This document shows, piece by piece, positions 8,618 to 16,629 of a stretch of DNA of 64,000 nucleotides. The notes under the pieces were generated by a model. It saw nothing but the letters and a program-made list of their open reading frames with translations, did no database searches and was not told the DNA's origin. The position numbers were made by a program, and so were the translations under genes. How positions within the stretch are numbered: position 1 is the stretch's first letter; each line of letters opens with the position of its first letter. This DNA is from Paenibacillus macquariensis (lineage in GTDB: Bacteria; Bacillota; Bacilli; Paenibacillales; Paenibacillaceae), in assembly GCF_900156375.1 (NCBI RefSeq), contig NZ_FTNK01000021.1, positions 1 through 64,000 on the forward strand. Direction: 5' to 3'.

Positions 8618-8692
8618 TTGAATAACGGTAAACTAACAGGGGTGCCACGTGGCAGCAATTAGTTCCGCTAACGGGCAGGATAGTTTAACTAC
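8613..8692 (+). repeat. Cluster of ACGGG-type repeats between GNAT and ROK genes
   Basis: The first partial copy (ATAGTTGAATAACGG) overlaps the GNAT stop, then a GCCACGTGGC palindrome at 8644-8653, then a copy with core ACGGGCAGGATAGTTTAA at 8671-8688. The arrangement suggests successive insertions or rearrangements at the gene's 3' end. Confidence 0.55.
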
Positions 8693-8738
8693 TAACTAGA
8701 ATTGTATAAATCGACAAAGCAAAAAAAGGGGATTTATA

Positions 8739-9722
8739 ATGAATCATTCACCGAACTATATTATTGGCATTGACCTAGGTGGAACAAATATCAAATCAGC
8801 AATCCTAGATGAGAATTTACAAGTTGTAACCGAAAGAAGCGATCCCACATACGCTTTCGAAGGTCCTGATCATGTGATAAAAACAATTAAAAACATTATC
8901 CGTGAGATGATGCAGCTTCATCATATTACCAACGAAAATGTATTGTGTATGGGATTAGGTATTCCCGGATTGCTCAATCCCAAGGAAGGGCTTTCTATAT
9001 TCTCACCTAACTTTCCAGGGTGGGAAAATATCCACGTTGTCCAGGAGATGAATAAAGACTTTTCATTCCCAGTTTTTATCGACAACGATGTCCGGGTAAA
9101 TCTTTACGGAGAGTTGTATTTTGGAGCTGGAAAAGGATTTAAAAACTTAGTGCTAGTTACCATTGGAACTGGATTGGGATCTGGGATTGTGGTGGATGGA
9201 AAGGTCCTATATGGTACTACTTCCAGCATCGGAGAAATTGGGCATATGAACATGTACAGGGAGGGTCGACCATGCAGATGTGGTAGTTCGGGTTGTTTGG
9301 GTAGATATGTGTCTGCCATAGGCATGGTACGTACCTGTGTTGAAAAGTTGGAAAGCGGAGAGCAGAGTATTATTCAGACCTGGGTTGAAGGCGACCCGAG
9401 CCGGATCAATGCGAAAATGATCTCGGACGCCTATGACTTGAACGACTCATTGGCTATAGAGGTCATGCACGAAACTGGTGAAATTCTAGGGTTTGGTCTT
9501 GCAAATGTAGTCAACTTATTTAATCCTGAATTAATAATTATTGGTGGTGGTGTATCAGCCGCTGGAGACAGACTCCTACATACCGTCCGCGAAACCATCC
9601 GTAATCATGCGCTTAAATTGTCTTCAAATGCTTGCAGTGTGGTGACTGCACAACTTGGTGGACGGTCAGGTATGATAGGGGCAGCGGCTTATGCAAAGCA
9701 TCAGTTGGATATAGGTTATTAG
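8739..9722 (+). CDS. ROK-family sugar kinase (glucokinase-like)
   Basis: A 327-residue kinase of the ROK family, which phosphorylates glucose, N-acetylglucosamine, N-acetylmannosamine or similar sugars with ATP. The N-terminal phosphate loop IGIDLGGTNIKSAI (9-22), the catalytic-Asp motif VFIDNDVRVN (about 105-114), the GTGLGSGIV loop and the ROK zinc site (GEIGHMNMY then CRCGSSGCLGRY) are all intact. GGGG about 9 nt upstream serves as ribosome site. It is not a repressor: no DNA-binding extension is present. It stands alone, so its sugar cannot be inferred from neighbours; a repeat copy follows immediately. Confidence 0.9.
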   Translation: MNHSPNYIIGIDLGGTNIKSAILDENLQVVTERSDPTYAFEGPDHVIKTIKNIIREMMQLHHITNENVLCMGLGIPGLLNPKEGLSIFSPNFPGWENIHVVQEMNKDFSFPVFIDNDVRVNLYGELYFGAGKGFKNLVLVTIGTGLGSGIVVDGKVLYGTTSSIGEIGHMNMYREGRPCRCGSSGCLGRYVSAIGMVRTCVEKLESGEQSIIQTWVEGDPSRINAKMISDAYDLNDSLAIEVMHETGEILGFGLANVVNLFNPELIIIGGGVSAAGDRLLHTVRETIRNHALKLSSNACSVVTAQLGGRSGMIGAAAYAKHQLDIGY

Positions 9723-9731
9723 TATGGACTA

Positions 9732-9758
9732 TTCAACTAACGGGACACGATAGTTGAA
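9732..9758 (+). repeat. ACGGG-type palindrome, well-preserved copy after the ROK gene
   Basis: TTCAACTA (9732-9739), spacer ACGGGACACGA, TAGTTGAA (9751-9758): perfect 8-bp arms. It starts 9 bp after the ROK stop codon. Confidence 0.75.
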
Positions 9759-9840
9759 TAAGGAATTACTGAAGTCGGTCAACATGTTAATTGTTGGTCT
9801 TTTTCTGTCGCATCGGGACGAAACTACGTACTTGCTCTTG

Positions 9841-9862
9841 AATTAACGGGCAGTATAATTGA
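9841..9862 (+). repeat. ACGGG-type repeat, second copy after the ROK gene
   Basis: Reads AATTAACGGGCAGTATAATT then GAA. The left arm TTGAATTA (9839-9846 region) mirrors the right arm apart from one mismatch. Confidence 0.6.
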
Positions 9863-9969
9863 ATATAGGCGTTCGTCTATACATAGATGATTATAAAATA
9901 TTATAAACGAATAGAAATGAGATGCTTATAAATAAAACTACGTTTCGCATGATGAGCGAGGTTAAACCA

Positions 9970-10491
9970 ATGAATATAATAATTAGACAAGAAAAAATAG
10001 AAGACGTTAACGAAGTCTACCATGTAGTACAAAAAGCATTTGAAGATGCTGACTATTCAGACCATGATGAGCATAATTTGGTAAATAGGCTTAGGAATTC
10101 GACGGAGTATATTCCGGAGTTGTCTCTTGTAGCTGAATACGAAGACAAAATCGTGGGTCATATTCTTTTTACAGAAATAAAAGTGGGTGATCAAACTCTG
10201 ATTGCTCTTGCACCTGTTGCTGTATTACCAGAAATGCAAAGCAAGAGCATAGGGAAGCTACTGATTAAGGAAGGCCACAAAATCGCGGCACAGCTTGGAT
10301 ATAAGGGTTCCATTGTTTTGGGTCATGATAAGTATTATCCGAAGTTCGGTTATAAAAAAGCCAGTCAATATGGTATAGAAGCACCATTCGAAGTTTCTGA
10401 AGATAGTTATATGGCAGTTGAGCTTATTGATGGTGGTCTTTCAGATGTCCATGGCGTTGTACAATATGCTAAAGAATTTTTTGAAAAGTAG
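9970..10491 (+). CDS. GNAT N-acetyltransferase, YhbS-like
   Basis: A 173-residue acetyltransferase resembling YhbS. It opens MNIIIRQEKIEDVNEVYHVV, has the central strand IVGHILFTEI, and the acetyl-CoA-binding stretch reads LAPVAVLPEMQSKSIGKLLI with the Q-x-x-x-(I/L)-G-K form in place of the usual R/Q-x-x-G-x-G/A. The C-terminal YYPKFGYKKA is diagnostic of the subgroup. Substrate unknown. I prefer the ATG at 9970 (GAGG 9 nt upstream) to the ATG at 9922, which lacks a ribosome site. Confidence 0.85.
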   Translation: MNIIIRQEKIEDVNEVYHVVQKAFEDADYSDHDEHNLVNRLRNSTEYIPELSLVAEYEDKIVGHILFTEIKVGDQTLIALAPVAVLPEMQSKSIGKLLIKEGHKIAAQLGYKGSIVLGHDKYYPKFGYKKASQYGIEAPFEVSEDSYMAVELIDGGLSDVHGVVQYAKEFFEK

Positions 10492-10520
10492 ATTATTAAC
10501 TTGATATGAACCAATCAGAA

Positions 10521-11614
10521 TCAAAGAACAGCTAAACCTTGCGATCCAAAATACGGGTAGTGGGTTGAAGTAGCAACCTGTAAACTGACTAAACTACCAT
10601 CATCTTTGATTTTAAATACTGAGACTGTGCCCTGATTACCATTCAGGGTGTATAAATTGCGACCATCTTTACTGACTCCAGAATCTATTGGTATACCTGT
10701 AGGTGTGCCAACTGGAGTACTCGTAATATGCCCGAGAACCGTTAGTTTTCCATTGTCTTCTATTCGGAAGGTGGATATTGTACCACTTAAGGTATTCGAG
10801 GTATATGCAAAACGTTCATTCCTCGTAGTTGTAACCCAGCATGCTGTCTTCTGGCCGTTCGGTACAGAACCACTGATAACATCAAGTATCCCGTTGTCAC
10901 TCATAGAATATGATGACAGCGCGCTTGAAGCTACTTCTGTAACTAAAAGGATTCCTGAGGATAGGAAATAAGATCCTAACGGCCTAGTGCCATTAGAATC
11001 ATTAATGATTGGTCCTGTAACCGTGCCATTTTTATTAACACGGAATACACTTAGTCGGTCAGTAGTAAACTCAGATACAACGATTTTACTGCCATCTGGT
11101 GTGAATAAAACCTGCGCAGGCTGAGCGTTGATCGTACTTAGAGAATGGGAGGAACCCGGAATATAAGTAAGACGTCCGTTATTCTCAATGTGAAAACCAG
11201 TGATATTGGATGCGAAGTTATTGCCGGCATTACCAACATTTGAAACATAAAGAAGATTACCGAATTCACTTACGCTATTTGGCTGAGCACCTTCCGATGG
11301 CTTCACATCGGCAAGAACAAGTCCTCCGCTGTCGGTAATGATGAAACTACTGATACTATTACTGCCTGCATTCACTGCAAATAAGAAACGACCATCACGA
11401 GATATAGAAAGTGATCCTTGTGACACAAGGGGATCGATGCCATCGTTTGCTGTTACAGATGAGACTTTCCTTGTACCAGTACCATTTCCATACGTGGGGT
11501 ATGAACCCATAAAGGTAAGTATTCCATTCAGTTCCGGTAAAAAGCAATGACTTCGTTCATTACTTCCATATTGGTCATAATGTAAACCATGTTTGTTCGA
11601 TTTGATGTCGACAT
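10521..11614 (-). pseudogene. Lactonase-family beta-propeller protein, frameshifted near its start
   Basis: The main frame (10521-11510, 329 codons) is a seven-bladed propeller of the 6-phosphogluconolactonase-like lactonase family: repeated ISRDGRFLFAVNAGSNSISSF-type blades with alternating DNG and GTRPLG turns. Its true start is not the ATG at 11510. A ribosome site AAGGAGG and an ATG at 11612-11614 open a frame reading MVYIMTN...EVIAFYRN, which meets the main frame (NGILTFMGSYPT) if one base is restored near 11526-11530. So a single-base deletion splits the gene into 28 and about 335 codons. Decay, sequencing error or reinitiation are all possible. The enzymatic substrate is unknown. Confidence 0.75.
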
Positions 11615-11689
11615 TTTATGACTTCCCTCCTTTGAGTAGTTCTTTGCTCCGCATATGATTGATTATGCTATCGTTTAATATTATTCATC

Positions 11690-11744
11690 TGACCTTAGAA
11701 CAATGCCCCCGCTGTAAGTCTGTGGGGGCATTGTTCTAAGGTCA
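11690..11744. repeat. Perfect 21-bp inverted repeat with 13-nt loop
   Basis: Arms at 11690-11710 (starting TGACCTTAGAAC, ending GCCCCC) and 11724-11744 are exact reverse complements. No T-run follows on either side, so a terminator is unlikely. The stem begins TGACC and ends GGTCA. It sits 76 bp upstream of the lactonase gene start, between it and a decayed coding remnant. Nature unknown; a non-autonomous element end or an RNase III-type RNA stem are options. Confidence 0.8.
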
Positions 11745-11862
11745 GGTTTGTGTTGGAAAACCGATCAGGAGGAGTGGAATTAGGATGTACTGGACTCGAT
11801 GTGGTTTACGAGACGGTCATTTGATTCAAAAATATATGAAAATTACGATTTTTTTGATTTAG

Positions 11863-11976
11863 GGTGACCATGGACAGTTCAATGGTAAGTACAAAGTACA
11901 TTTGAACAACCCTTACCAGGAAAAAGGTCTGAACTATAAAGACAACAACGAAATGAAGTGGAGAGCTTACTTTTAG
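11863..11976 (+). pseudogene. Short decayed coding fragment
   Basis: An open run of 37 codons ending in TAG has clearly protein-like composition (starts GDHGQFNGKYKVHLNNPYQ, ends NEMKWRAYF) but no start codon or ribosome site. It is probably the 3' end of a lost gene. I cannot name the family. Confidence 0.3.
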
Positions 11977-12063
11977 TGTGGGGGCGGAGCGCTTACCTGC
12001 TGAGATTAAGCTGGATCAATTTCATGTGGGCCAAACAAAGTATATTGGTGAAAGAAATAGATG

Positions 12064-12108
12064 AGAACCACACTGGTAAGTTAGTAAAACTTGTGTGGTT
12101 CTTTTTTA
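12064..12108 (+). terminator. Intrinsic terminator
   Basis: AGAACCACAC (12064-12073) pairs with GTGTGGTTCT (12093-12102), followed by T-rich sequence. It presumably served the decayed gene upstream. Confidence 0.7.
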
Positions 12109-12237
12109 TCTATACGTAAAAACCTAGATAGGAATATGTTTTTATCCTATATGGATGATGTGACTCAATTTGCCAAAACAGTGATAAATGTTATAGACTG
12201 TTTTTTATCAGTTCTTGTCCAAGTGATCCATTATATA

Positions 12238-12266
12238 CCGAAAGAAAGCACTTTCGGAGGGTTTTT
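12238..12266 (+). terminator. Terminator-like hairpin in the yitT leader
   Basis: CCGAAAG and CTTTCGG pair around AAAGCA, then AGGG and T5. It lies 44 bp before the yitT start, so it could attenuate yitT or terminate an upstream transcript. No antiterminator structure was identified. Confidence 0.5.
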
Positions 12267-12309
12267 ACTTTTAATGATAAGAAGAATTTATTTGAAACGG
12301 GGAAACTTA

Positions 12310-13182
12310 ATGAATGGAAAGAGACAACAAAAATCAAATAAACTAAAGATATTTTCAAGAGTATTATTAATTATTATTGGGGCTCTTATAGCTGCATATG
12401 GTCTAGAAGCAGTATTAATACCTAACAACGTCTCAGACGGTGGTGTGACAGGCCTAAGTATCGTTGGATCAAAATTGTTTGGATTACCGTTAGGGTTGCT
12501 AATTGGCGTAATTAACATCCCTTTTATTTGGCTAGGATATAAGCAAATTGGTAAAAGTTTTGCTATTTATTCCGTTATCGGTATTGCATCACTAGCAGTT
12601 GGTACTGTTTTTATGCACAATGTACCAACGATTATTCAAGGTGATACATTGTTAATTACCGTTGTTGGTGGGATTATCATCGGTTTTGGTATGGGGTTAG
12701 CATTGCGTAATGGTGGAGCAATAGATGGGATCGATATGTTAGCGGTACTACTTTCACGTAAATTACCTTTTGGTACGAGTGATCTAATCTTATTCTTAAA
12801 CATGTTTGTTTTTATAGTTGTTTCAACAGTATTTGGTCTACAAGGGGCGATTCTATCAGCACTCGCATATTATATTGCTTCTAAAGTAATTCATATTGTT
12901 GAAGAAGGTTTGAGCGGATCTAAAACATTTAAAATCATCACAAATCAACCCGAAATCATGGTAGAAACGATTCGTGACCGATTAGGTCGTGGATCAACTT
13001 ATACAGATGCTTACGGCGGCTACTCAAATGAACAATTCAAAGAAATCACTTGTGTCATTAACCGTCTGGAAGAAAGCAAAATAAAAGAAATCATTCATGA
13101 AATTGATCCTAATGCCTTTGTTGTAGTATATGATGTAGCAGAAGTTAAGGGCGGTAATTTCAAAAAGCATAATATTCATTAA
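12310..13182 (+). CDS. YitT-family membrane protein (DUF161 + DUF2179)
   Basis: A 290-residue protein. Residues 15-200 contain five to six membrane helices with the family motifs YGLEAVLIPNNVSDGGVTGL and GGAIDGIDMLAVLLSRKL; the last 80 residues form the DUF2179 domain (TYTDAYGGYSN... VITCVINRLE-like segment). YitT proteins are abundant in Firmicutes; transport is suspected, no substrate known. I choose the ATG at 12310 because homologues begin there with a short basic segment and GGGG is 8 nt upstream; the frame happens to be open to 12091. A large hairpin follows at 13200-13250. Confidence 0.85.
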   Translation: MNGKRQQKSNKLKIFSRVLLIIIGALIAAYGLEAVLIPNNVSDGGVTGLSIVGSKLFGLPLGLLIGVINIPFIWLGYKQIGKSFAIYSVIGIASLAVGTVFMHNVPTIIQGDTLLITVVGGIIIGFGMGLALRNGGAIDGIDMLAVLLSRKLPFGTSDLILFLNMFVFIVVSTVFGLQGAILSALAYYIASKVIHIVEEGLSGSKTFKIITNQPEIMVETIRDRLGRGSTYTDAYGGYSNEQFKEITCVINRLEESKIKEIIHEIDPNAFVVVYDVAEVKGGNFKKHNIH

Positions 13183-13199
13183 TTAATCAATAAATTACA

Positions 13200-13250
13200 A
13201 AATAACGCGTAGGTAGAGAAGATAACTATTCTCTCGCCAGCGCGTTATTT
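13200..13250 (+). terminator. Terminator hairpin after yitT
   Basis: AAATAACGCG and CGCGTTATTT form the outer stem, with an inner AGAGAA/TTCTCT stem. The trailing T-tract is short. Confidence 0.65.
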
Positions 13251-13296
13251 GTTTACCTTTAATAGAAGACTGTAGAGACAAGCTAATGATTCTTAG

Positions 13297-13431
13297 TGGG
13301 TAACGGAGGTTACACAATATCGTGTATTCGATAAGAAGATTTACCTATCGGCTATTAAGGATATGTGGAATAACGAGATTGTTGGGTTCCATATCAGCAG
13401 ACGTAACTTCGATATTCCCTATCACGGTTAA
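13297..13431 (+). pseudogene. IS3-family transposase (OrfB) fragment
   Basis: Forty-four codons read WVTEVTQYRVFDKKIYLSAI then KDMWNNEIVGFHISRRN, matching the segment around the first catalytic Asp of IS150/IS3-type integrase-like transposases (usual W-x-T-D-x-T-x-Y). The catalytic D is E here. Stops bound both sides. A longer overlapping frame from 13322 is a shadow. It lies 118 bp upstream of the amidohydrolase start and may have displaced that gene's promoter. Confidence 0.7.
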
Positions 13432-13548
13432 AATAATAGATAACGTTAAAAAATACAAATTTCCCAATTTGCCTTATCACATCGTATACTTAAGAAGTAA
13501 CTACAACGAAAGAGATACATACATTAATGGACTGGTTGGTGTTTAAAA

Positions 13549-14544
13549 TTGAAAATTATTGCGCTTGAAGAACATTTTACAAATCCTGCACTAAATGCTG
13601 ATATTCAAAAACAGGTCAAAAAATTGTCACCTCATTTCTATGAAGCTTATGGTAATAATGGACTAGGAGGCTCTCCCAATTCGGAAGAGCTGATCGATAT
13701 GGAGAACCTGCGCCTAGCGAATATGGATGCGAATGGAATCGACATTCAGTGTCTGTCGTATTCAGCTCCGGGAGCACAGATCCTTCCTCCATCTGAAGCT
13801 ATTTATTTCGCAAAAGAAGCTAACGATTATTTGGCTGATTCCATAAAAGCACATCCTGATCGTTTTGTTGGATTCGCCATGTTACCAACTGCTGCGCCAG
13901 AACAGGCGGCAATCGAATTAGAAAGAGCAGTTCGTCAGCTAAATTTCAAAGGGTTTATGATAAACGGATGTACTGATGGTTTGTTTCTTGATCACGTGAA
14001 GTTTCGTCCTATTCTTGAAGCGGCATCTGCACTGGATGTTCCACTCTTTTTACATCCTTCATTAATATCGAAGGGAATACAGGAATCTTATTATGGCGGT
14101 TTTGACCCGATTGTCAGCACTCGGTTTGCTACATCAGGTTTTGGATGGCATGCCGAAACAGGCATTCATGCAATGCGTATGATTCTTGGTGGAGTTTTTG
14201 ATGAGTATCCTAATTTGCAAATTATTCTAGGCCATTGGGGAGAAATGATTCCTCCATTTTTGGACAGAATGGACTCAACTTTATCTGGAGCGGCCAAACA
14301 TCTAGAGCGTAGTGTATCTGAGTATTTTACGAGCCAAATGTACGTGACGCCAAGCGGTATGTGGAGTCTTCCACAACTGATGATGAACATGCAGATTATG
14401 GGTGCAGATCGGATTATGTATTCTGTAGATTACCCTTTTATTAAGAATGATGAGGCTCGAGCTTTTATAGAAAATGCCCCAATTAGTAGTCTGGATAAAG
14501 AAAAGATAACTCATATAAATGCAGAAAAACTACTGAAATTATAG
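13549..14544 (+). CDS. Amidohydrolase 2 family (ACMSD / dihydroxybenzoate-decarboxylase-like)
   Basis: A 331-residue TIM-barrel metalloenzyme of the amidohydrolase-2 group, which includes gamma-resorcylate and 2,3-dihydroxybenzoate decarboxylases and ACMSD. Metal-site motifs are in place: EEH at residues 7-9, the mid-barrel VPLFLHPS, the strand-6 region IILGHWGEMIPPF and the late Asp in IMYSVDYPFIKN. The product is probably a decarboxylase or hydrolase acting on an aromatic or lactone acid. The start is a TTG at 13549 with only a weak GGTTGG upstream; a later start would lose the EEH motif. A terminator follows at 14598-14620. Confidence 0.8.
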   Translation: MKIIALEEHFTNPALNADIQKQVKKLSPHFYEAYGNNGLGGSPNSEELIDMENLRLANMDANGIDIQCLSYSAPGAQILPPSEAIYFAKEANDYLADSIKAHPDRFVGFAMLPTAAPEQAAIELERAVRQLNFKGFMINGCTDGLFLDHVKFRPILEAASALDVPLFLHPSLISKGIQESYYGGFDPIVSTRFATSGFGWHAETGIHAMRMILGGVFDEYPNLQIILGHWGEMIPPFLDRMDSTLSGAAKHLERSVSEYFTSQMYVTPSGMWSLPQLMMNMQIMGADRIMYSVDYPFIKNDEARAFIENAPISSLDKEKITHINAEKLLKL

Positions 14545-14597
14545 ACGGATCAAATACAAAATTCCAAATGAAATCTATATTAAGAAATCCCGAATAA

Positions 14598-14620
14598 GTC
14601 GCCATCTCGGCGGCTTTTTT
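14598..14620 (+). terminator. Intrinsic terminator after the amidohydrolase
   Basis: GTCGCC and GGCGGC (one G-T pair) around ATCTC, followed by T6. Confidence 0.8.
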
Positions 14621-14730
14621 AGCAGCTTTTCTCTTTCCTTCAGATTCGTTACGCCCAGGTACAAATCCAGCCCACGAGTAACAATGCACAGTAATGGGAA
14701 ACGGCTACTTAATTTCCGTTCCAATTTCCG

Positions 14731-14805
14731 CTGGCTGCAGCCCTATGATCGTATCAATTAAATATCAAGTTTACGGGTACTAATCCATTTCACCAGTTCA
14801 GGATC
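14731..14805 (-). pseudogene. Duplicated 3' end of an aldo/keto reductase gene with half its terminator
   Basis: Reading leftwards, 14805-14758 encodes DPELVKWISTRKLDI-stop, nearly identical to the C-terminus of the intact aldo/keto reductase at 30942-31793 (DPEMVKWMGTRKLDI). The similarity continues past the stop into the GGCTGCAGCC half of its terminator. Upstream of the joint at about 14806-14820 the sequence is unrelated: a ribosome site GAGGTG and ATG at 14876 open a short frame (MEKFTTSKKLVQTLLNEEG) that runs into the reductase tail out of frame. This is a rearrangement scar. Confidence 0.75.
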
Positions 14806-15009
14806 CGATCTTCTTCACATCCTTCTTCATTAAGAAGTGTTTGAACTAGTTTTTTTGATGTGGTAAACTTTTCCATGAATTCACCTCTTTCAATTCGTTA
14901 TGTGGTGCATACGATTTTACACAAAGGGCGATCTATTATTTCAATATGTTAATACCTCAAATTGGATAATCAAAAACCGTGATTCATTAAATAACAAGGA
15001 GGGGATCTC

Positions 15010-16629
15010 ATGTATAAGTTGTTGATTGTCGACGACGAAGCATTGGTTCGGGAAGCGATACAAGATCAGATGGACTGGGAAAGGCTTGGCTTTGAATGCA
15101 TTAGCACTTGCGAGAACGGATTGGAAGCGCTTACCCTTATTGACCGTCATACGCCTGACGTCGTATTGACCGATATTGGGATGCCGTTCATGAACGGCAT
15201 CGAGCTGACACGTGAACTTTCCATTCGTTATCCGCAGGTGAGGGTTATCATTTTTACAGGGTACGATGAATTCGATTTTGCGCAGCAGGCTTTGAAATTG
15301 CAAGTCGTCGACTTTATATTAAAACCGATTACGGCAGCAGAGCTTGAGACGGTGATAAGTAAAGTGCGCCATAAGTTGGACGGCGAAAGAGGACAGATAC
15401 AAGATTATGAGCAGTTGAAACGTCAATTGGCAGAGAGTCTACCTCTGTTAAAAGAACGTTTTTTAGAACGATTGGCGACCTCACCAATGACAGGGAAACA
15501 AATGAAAGAAGGCTTCAGTTATTTTGATATTGAGTGGAATGGATCCTTCGTGATCGAACTGGCCATAGATGTGGACGAGTTTGTATTGGGCCAGCCTTCG
15601 ACTTTGTCCGACGAGGAACTTATCCGTTTTGCCGTATATAACATTACCCAGGAAGTTATAGCTGAACGCTCAGATACGCTCATTTTCAGGGATCGGGAAA
15701 ATCGGGTACTTGTATTAATCTCAAGTGTAAATGCGGATGAATTGAATGATCTATCCTCGCAGGTGGCCGATGAAATTCACAGCACGATCACCAATTATTT
15801 ACCTGTTAAACTATCGATAGGCATCGGACATGTCTGCAATTTGGCTGACAAAGTTCCGCGATTTCATCAATCAGCATTAGCGGCATTGGATTATCGCTTT
15901 GTGATCGGTACCAACCGAATAATTTGTATATCGGATATAGAGCAACACAAGCGGCCAGAATTGTTATCGGTGCTTGATTGGGAAAGCGAGTTGATGACCA
16001 AATTGAAAACTGGAACACCGAAAGAGATGGACGAATGGATCGATCAACTCTTCATTACGTTCCGAAAACATGTGTTTCCACTTGATATTTGTCAAATGTA
16101 CCTTCAACGAATCGTATTGACGATTATGCACACGCTTTATGCGATGGGCATTGACTACATAAAAGTGTTCGGAGAAAACCAAACTCCAATAACTCAAATT
16201 ACTCGGTTTACCGTGCTGAATGAAGTTGAATTATGGATGAAGGATCAATGCACCAAAGTGGTTGGGATCATCAAAAACATGCGAGAACACCAAAGTGTGT
16301 TTCAGGTCACGAAAGCGATAGAGTACATTAAGCAGCATTATATGGATTCGAAATTATCGTTAAAGTCCGTGTGCCATCACGTATCCATGAGCTCAAGTTA
16401 CTTCAGCATCATATTTAAGCAAACCAACGGCAAAACATTCATAGAATTCGTAACCCATCTGCGTATGGAAAAAGCGAAGGAACTTTTAAACGTATCCTCC
16501 TTGAGGAGTTACGAGATTGCGTATGCCGTCGGCTATAGCGATCCTCATTATTTCAGCGGCGTGTTCAAGAAGCATACGGGAGAAACGCCAACAGATTATC
16601 GCCAAAAAATGATAACAGGGAATGCGTGA
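15010..16629 (+). CDS. YesN-type response regulator (receiver + AraC)
   Basis: A 539-residue response regulator. Residues 3-120 form the receiver with acidic pocket DD (8-9), phospho-acceptor D55 (VVLTDIGMP) and K104-type KPI; about 435-535 is a two-HTH AraC DNA-binding domain (SLKSVCHHVSMSSSYFSIIF and IAYAVGYSDPHYFSGVFKKH). The middle is the usual low-conservation linker. AAGGAGGGG lies 6 nt before the ATG. Its stop overlaps the kinase start by four bases. With the kinase and binding protein that follow it should form a sugar-sensing three-component system, likely controlling the ABC importer at 19676-23310. Confidence 0.92.
   Translation: MYKLLIVDDEALVREAIQDQMDWERLGFECISTCENGLEALTLIDRHTPDVVLTDIGMPFMNGIELTRELSIRYPQVRVIIFTGYDEFDFAQQALKLQVVDFILKPITAAELETVISKVRHKLDGERGQIQDYEQLKRQLAESLPLLKERFLERLATSPMTGKQMKEGFSYFDIEWNGSFVIELAIDVDEFVLGQPSTLSDEELIRFAVYNITQEVIAERSDTLIFRDRENRVLVLISSVNADELNDLSSQVADEIHSTITNYLPVKLSIGIGHVCNLADKVPRFHQSALAALDYRFVIGTNRIICISDIEQHKRPELLSVLDWESELMTKLKTGTPKEMDEWIDQLFITFRKHVFPLDICQMYLQRIVLTIMHTLYAMGIDYIKVFGENQTPITQITRFTVLNEVELWMKDQCTKVVGIIKNMREHQSVFQVTKAIEYIKQHYMDSKLSLKSVCHHVSMSSSYFSIIFKQTNGKTFIEFVTHLRMEKAKELLNVSSLRSYEIAYAVGYSDPHYFSGVFKKHTGETPTDYRQKMITGNA

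Noticed and set aside
13322..13546. A 74-codon plus-strand ORF starting GTG
   Set aside because: It overlaps the IS3 transposase fragment in another frame, has no ribosome site, and its composition shows no family pattern. The transposase frame explains the sequence better.
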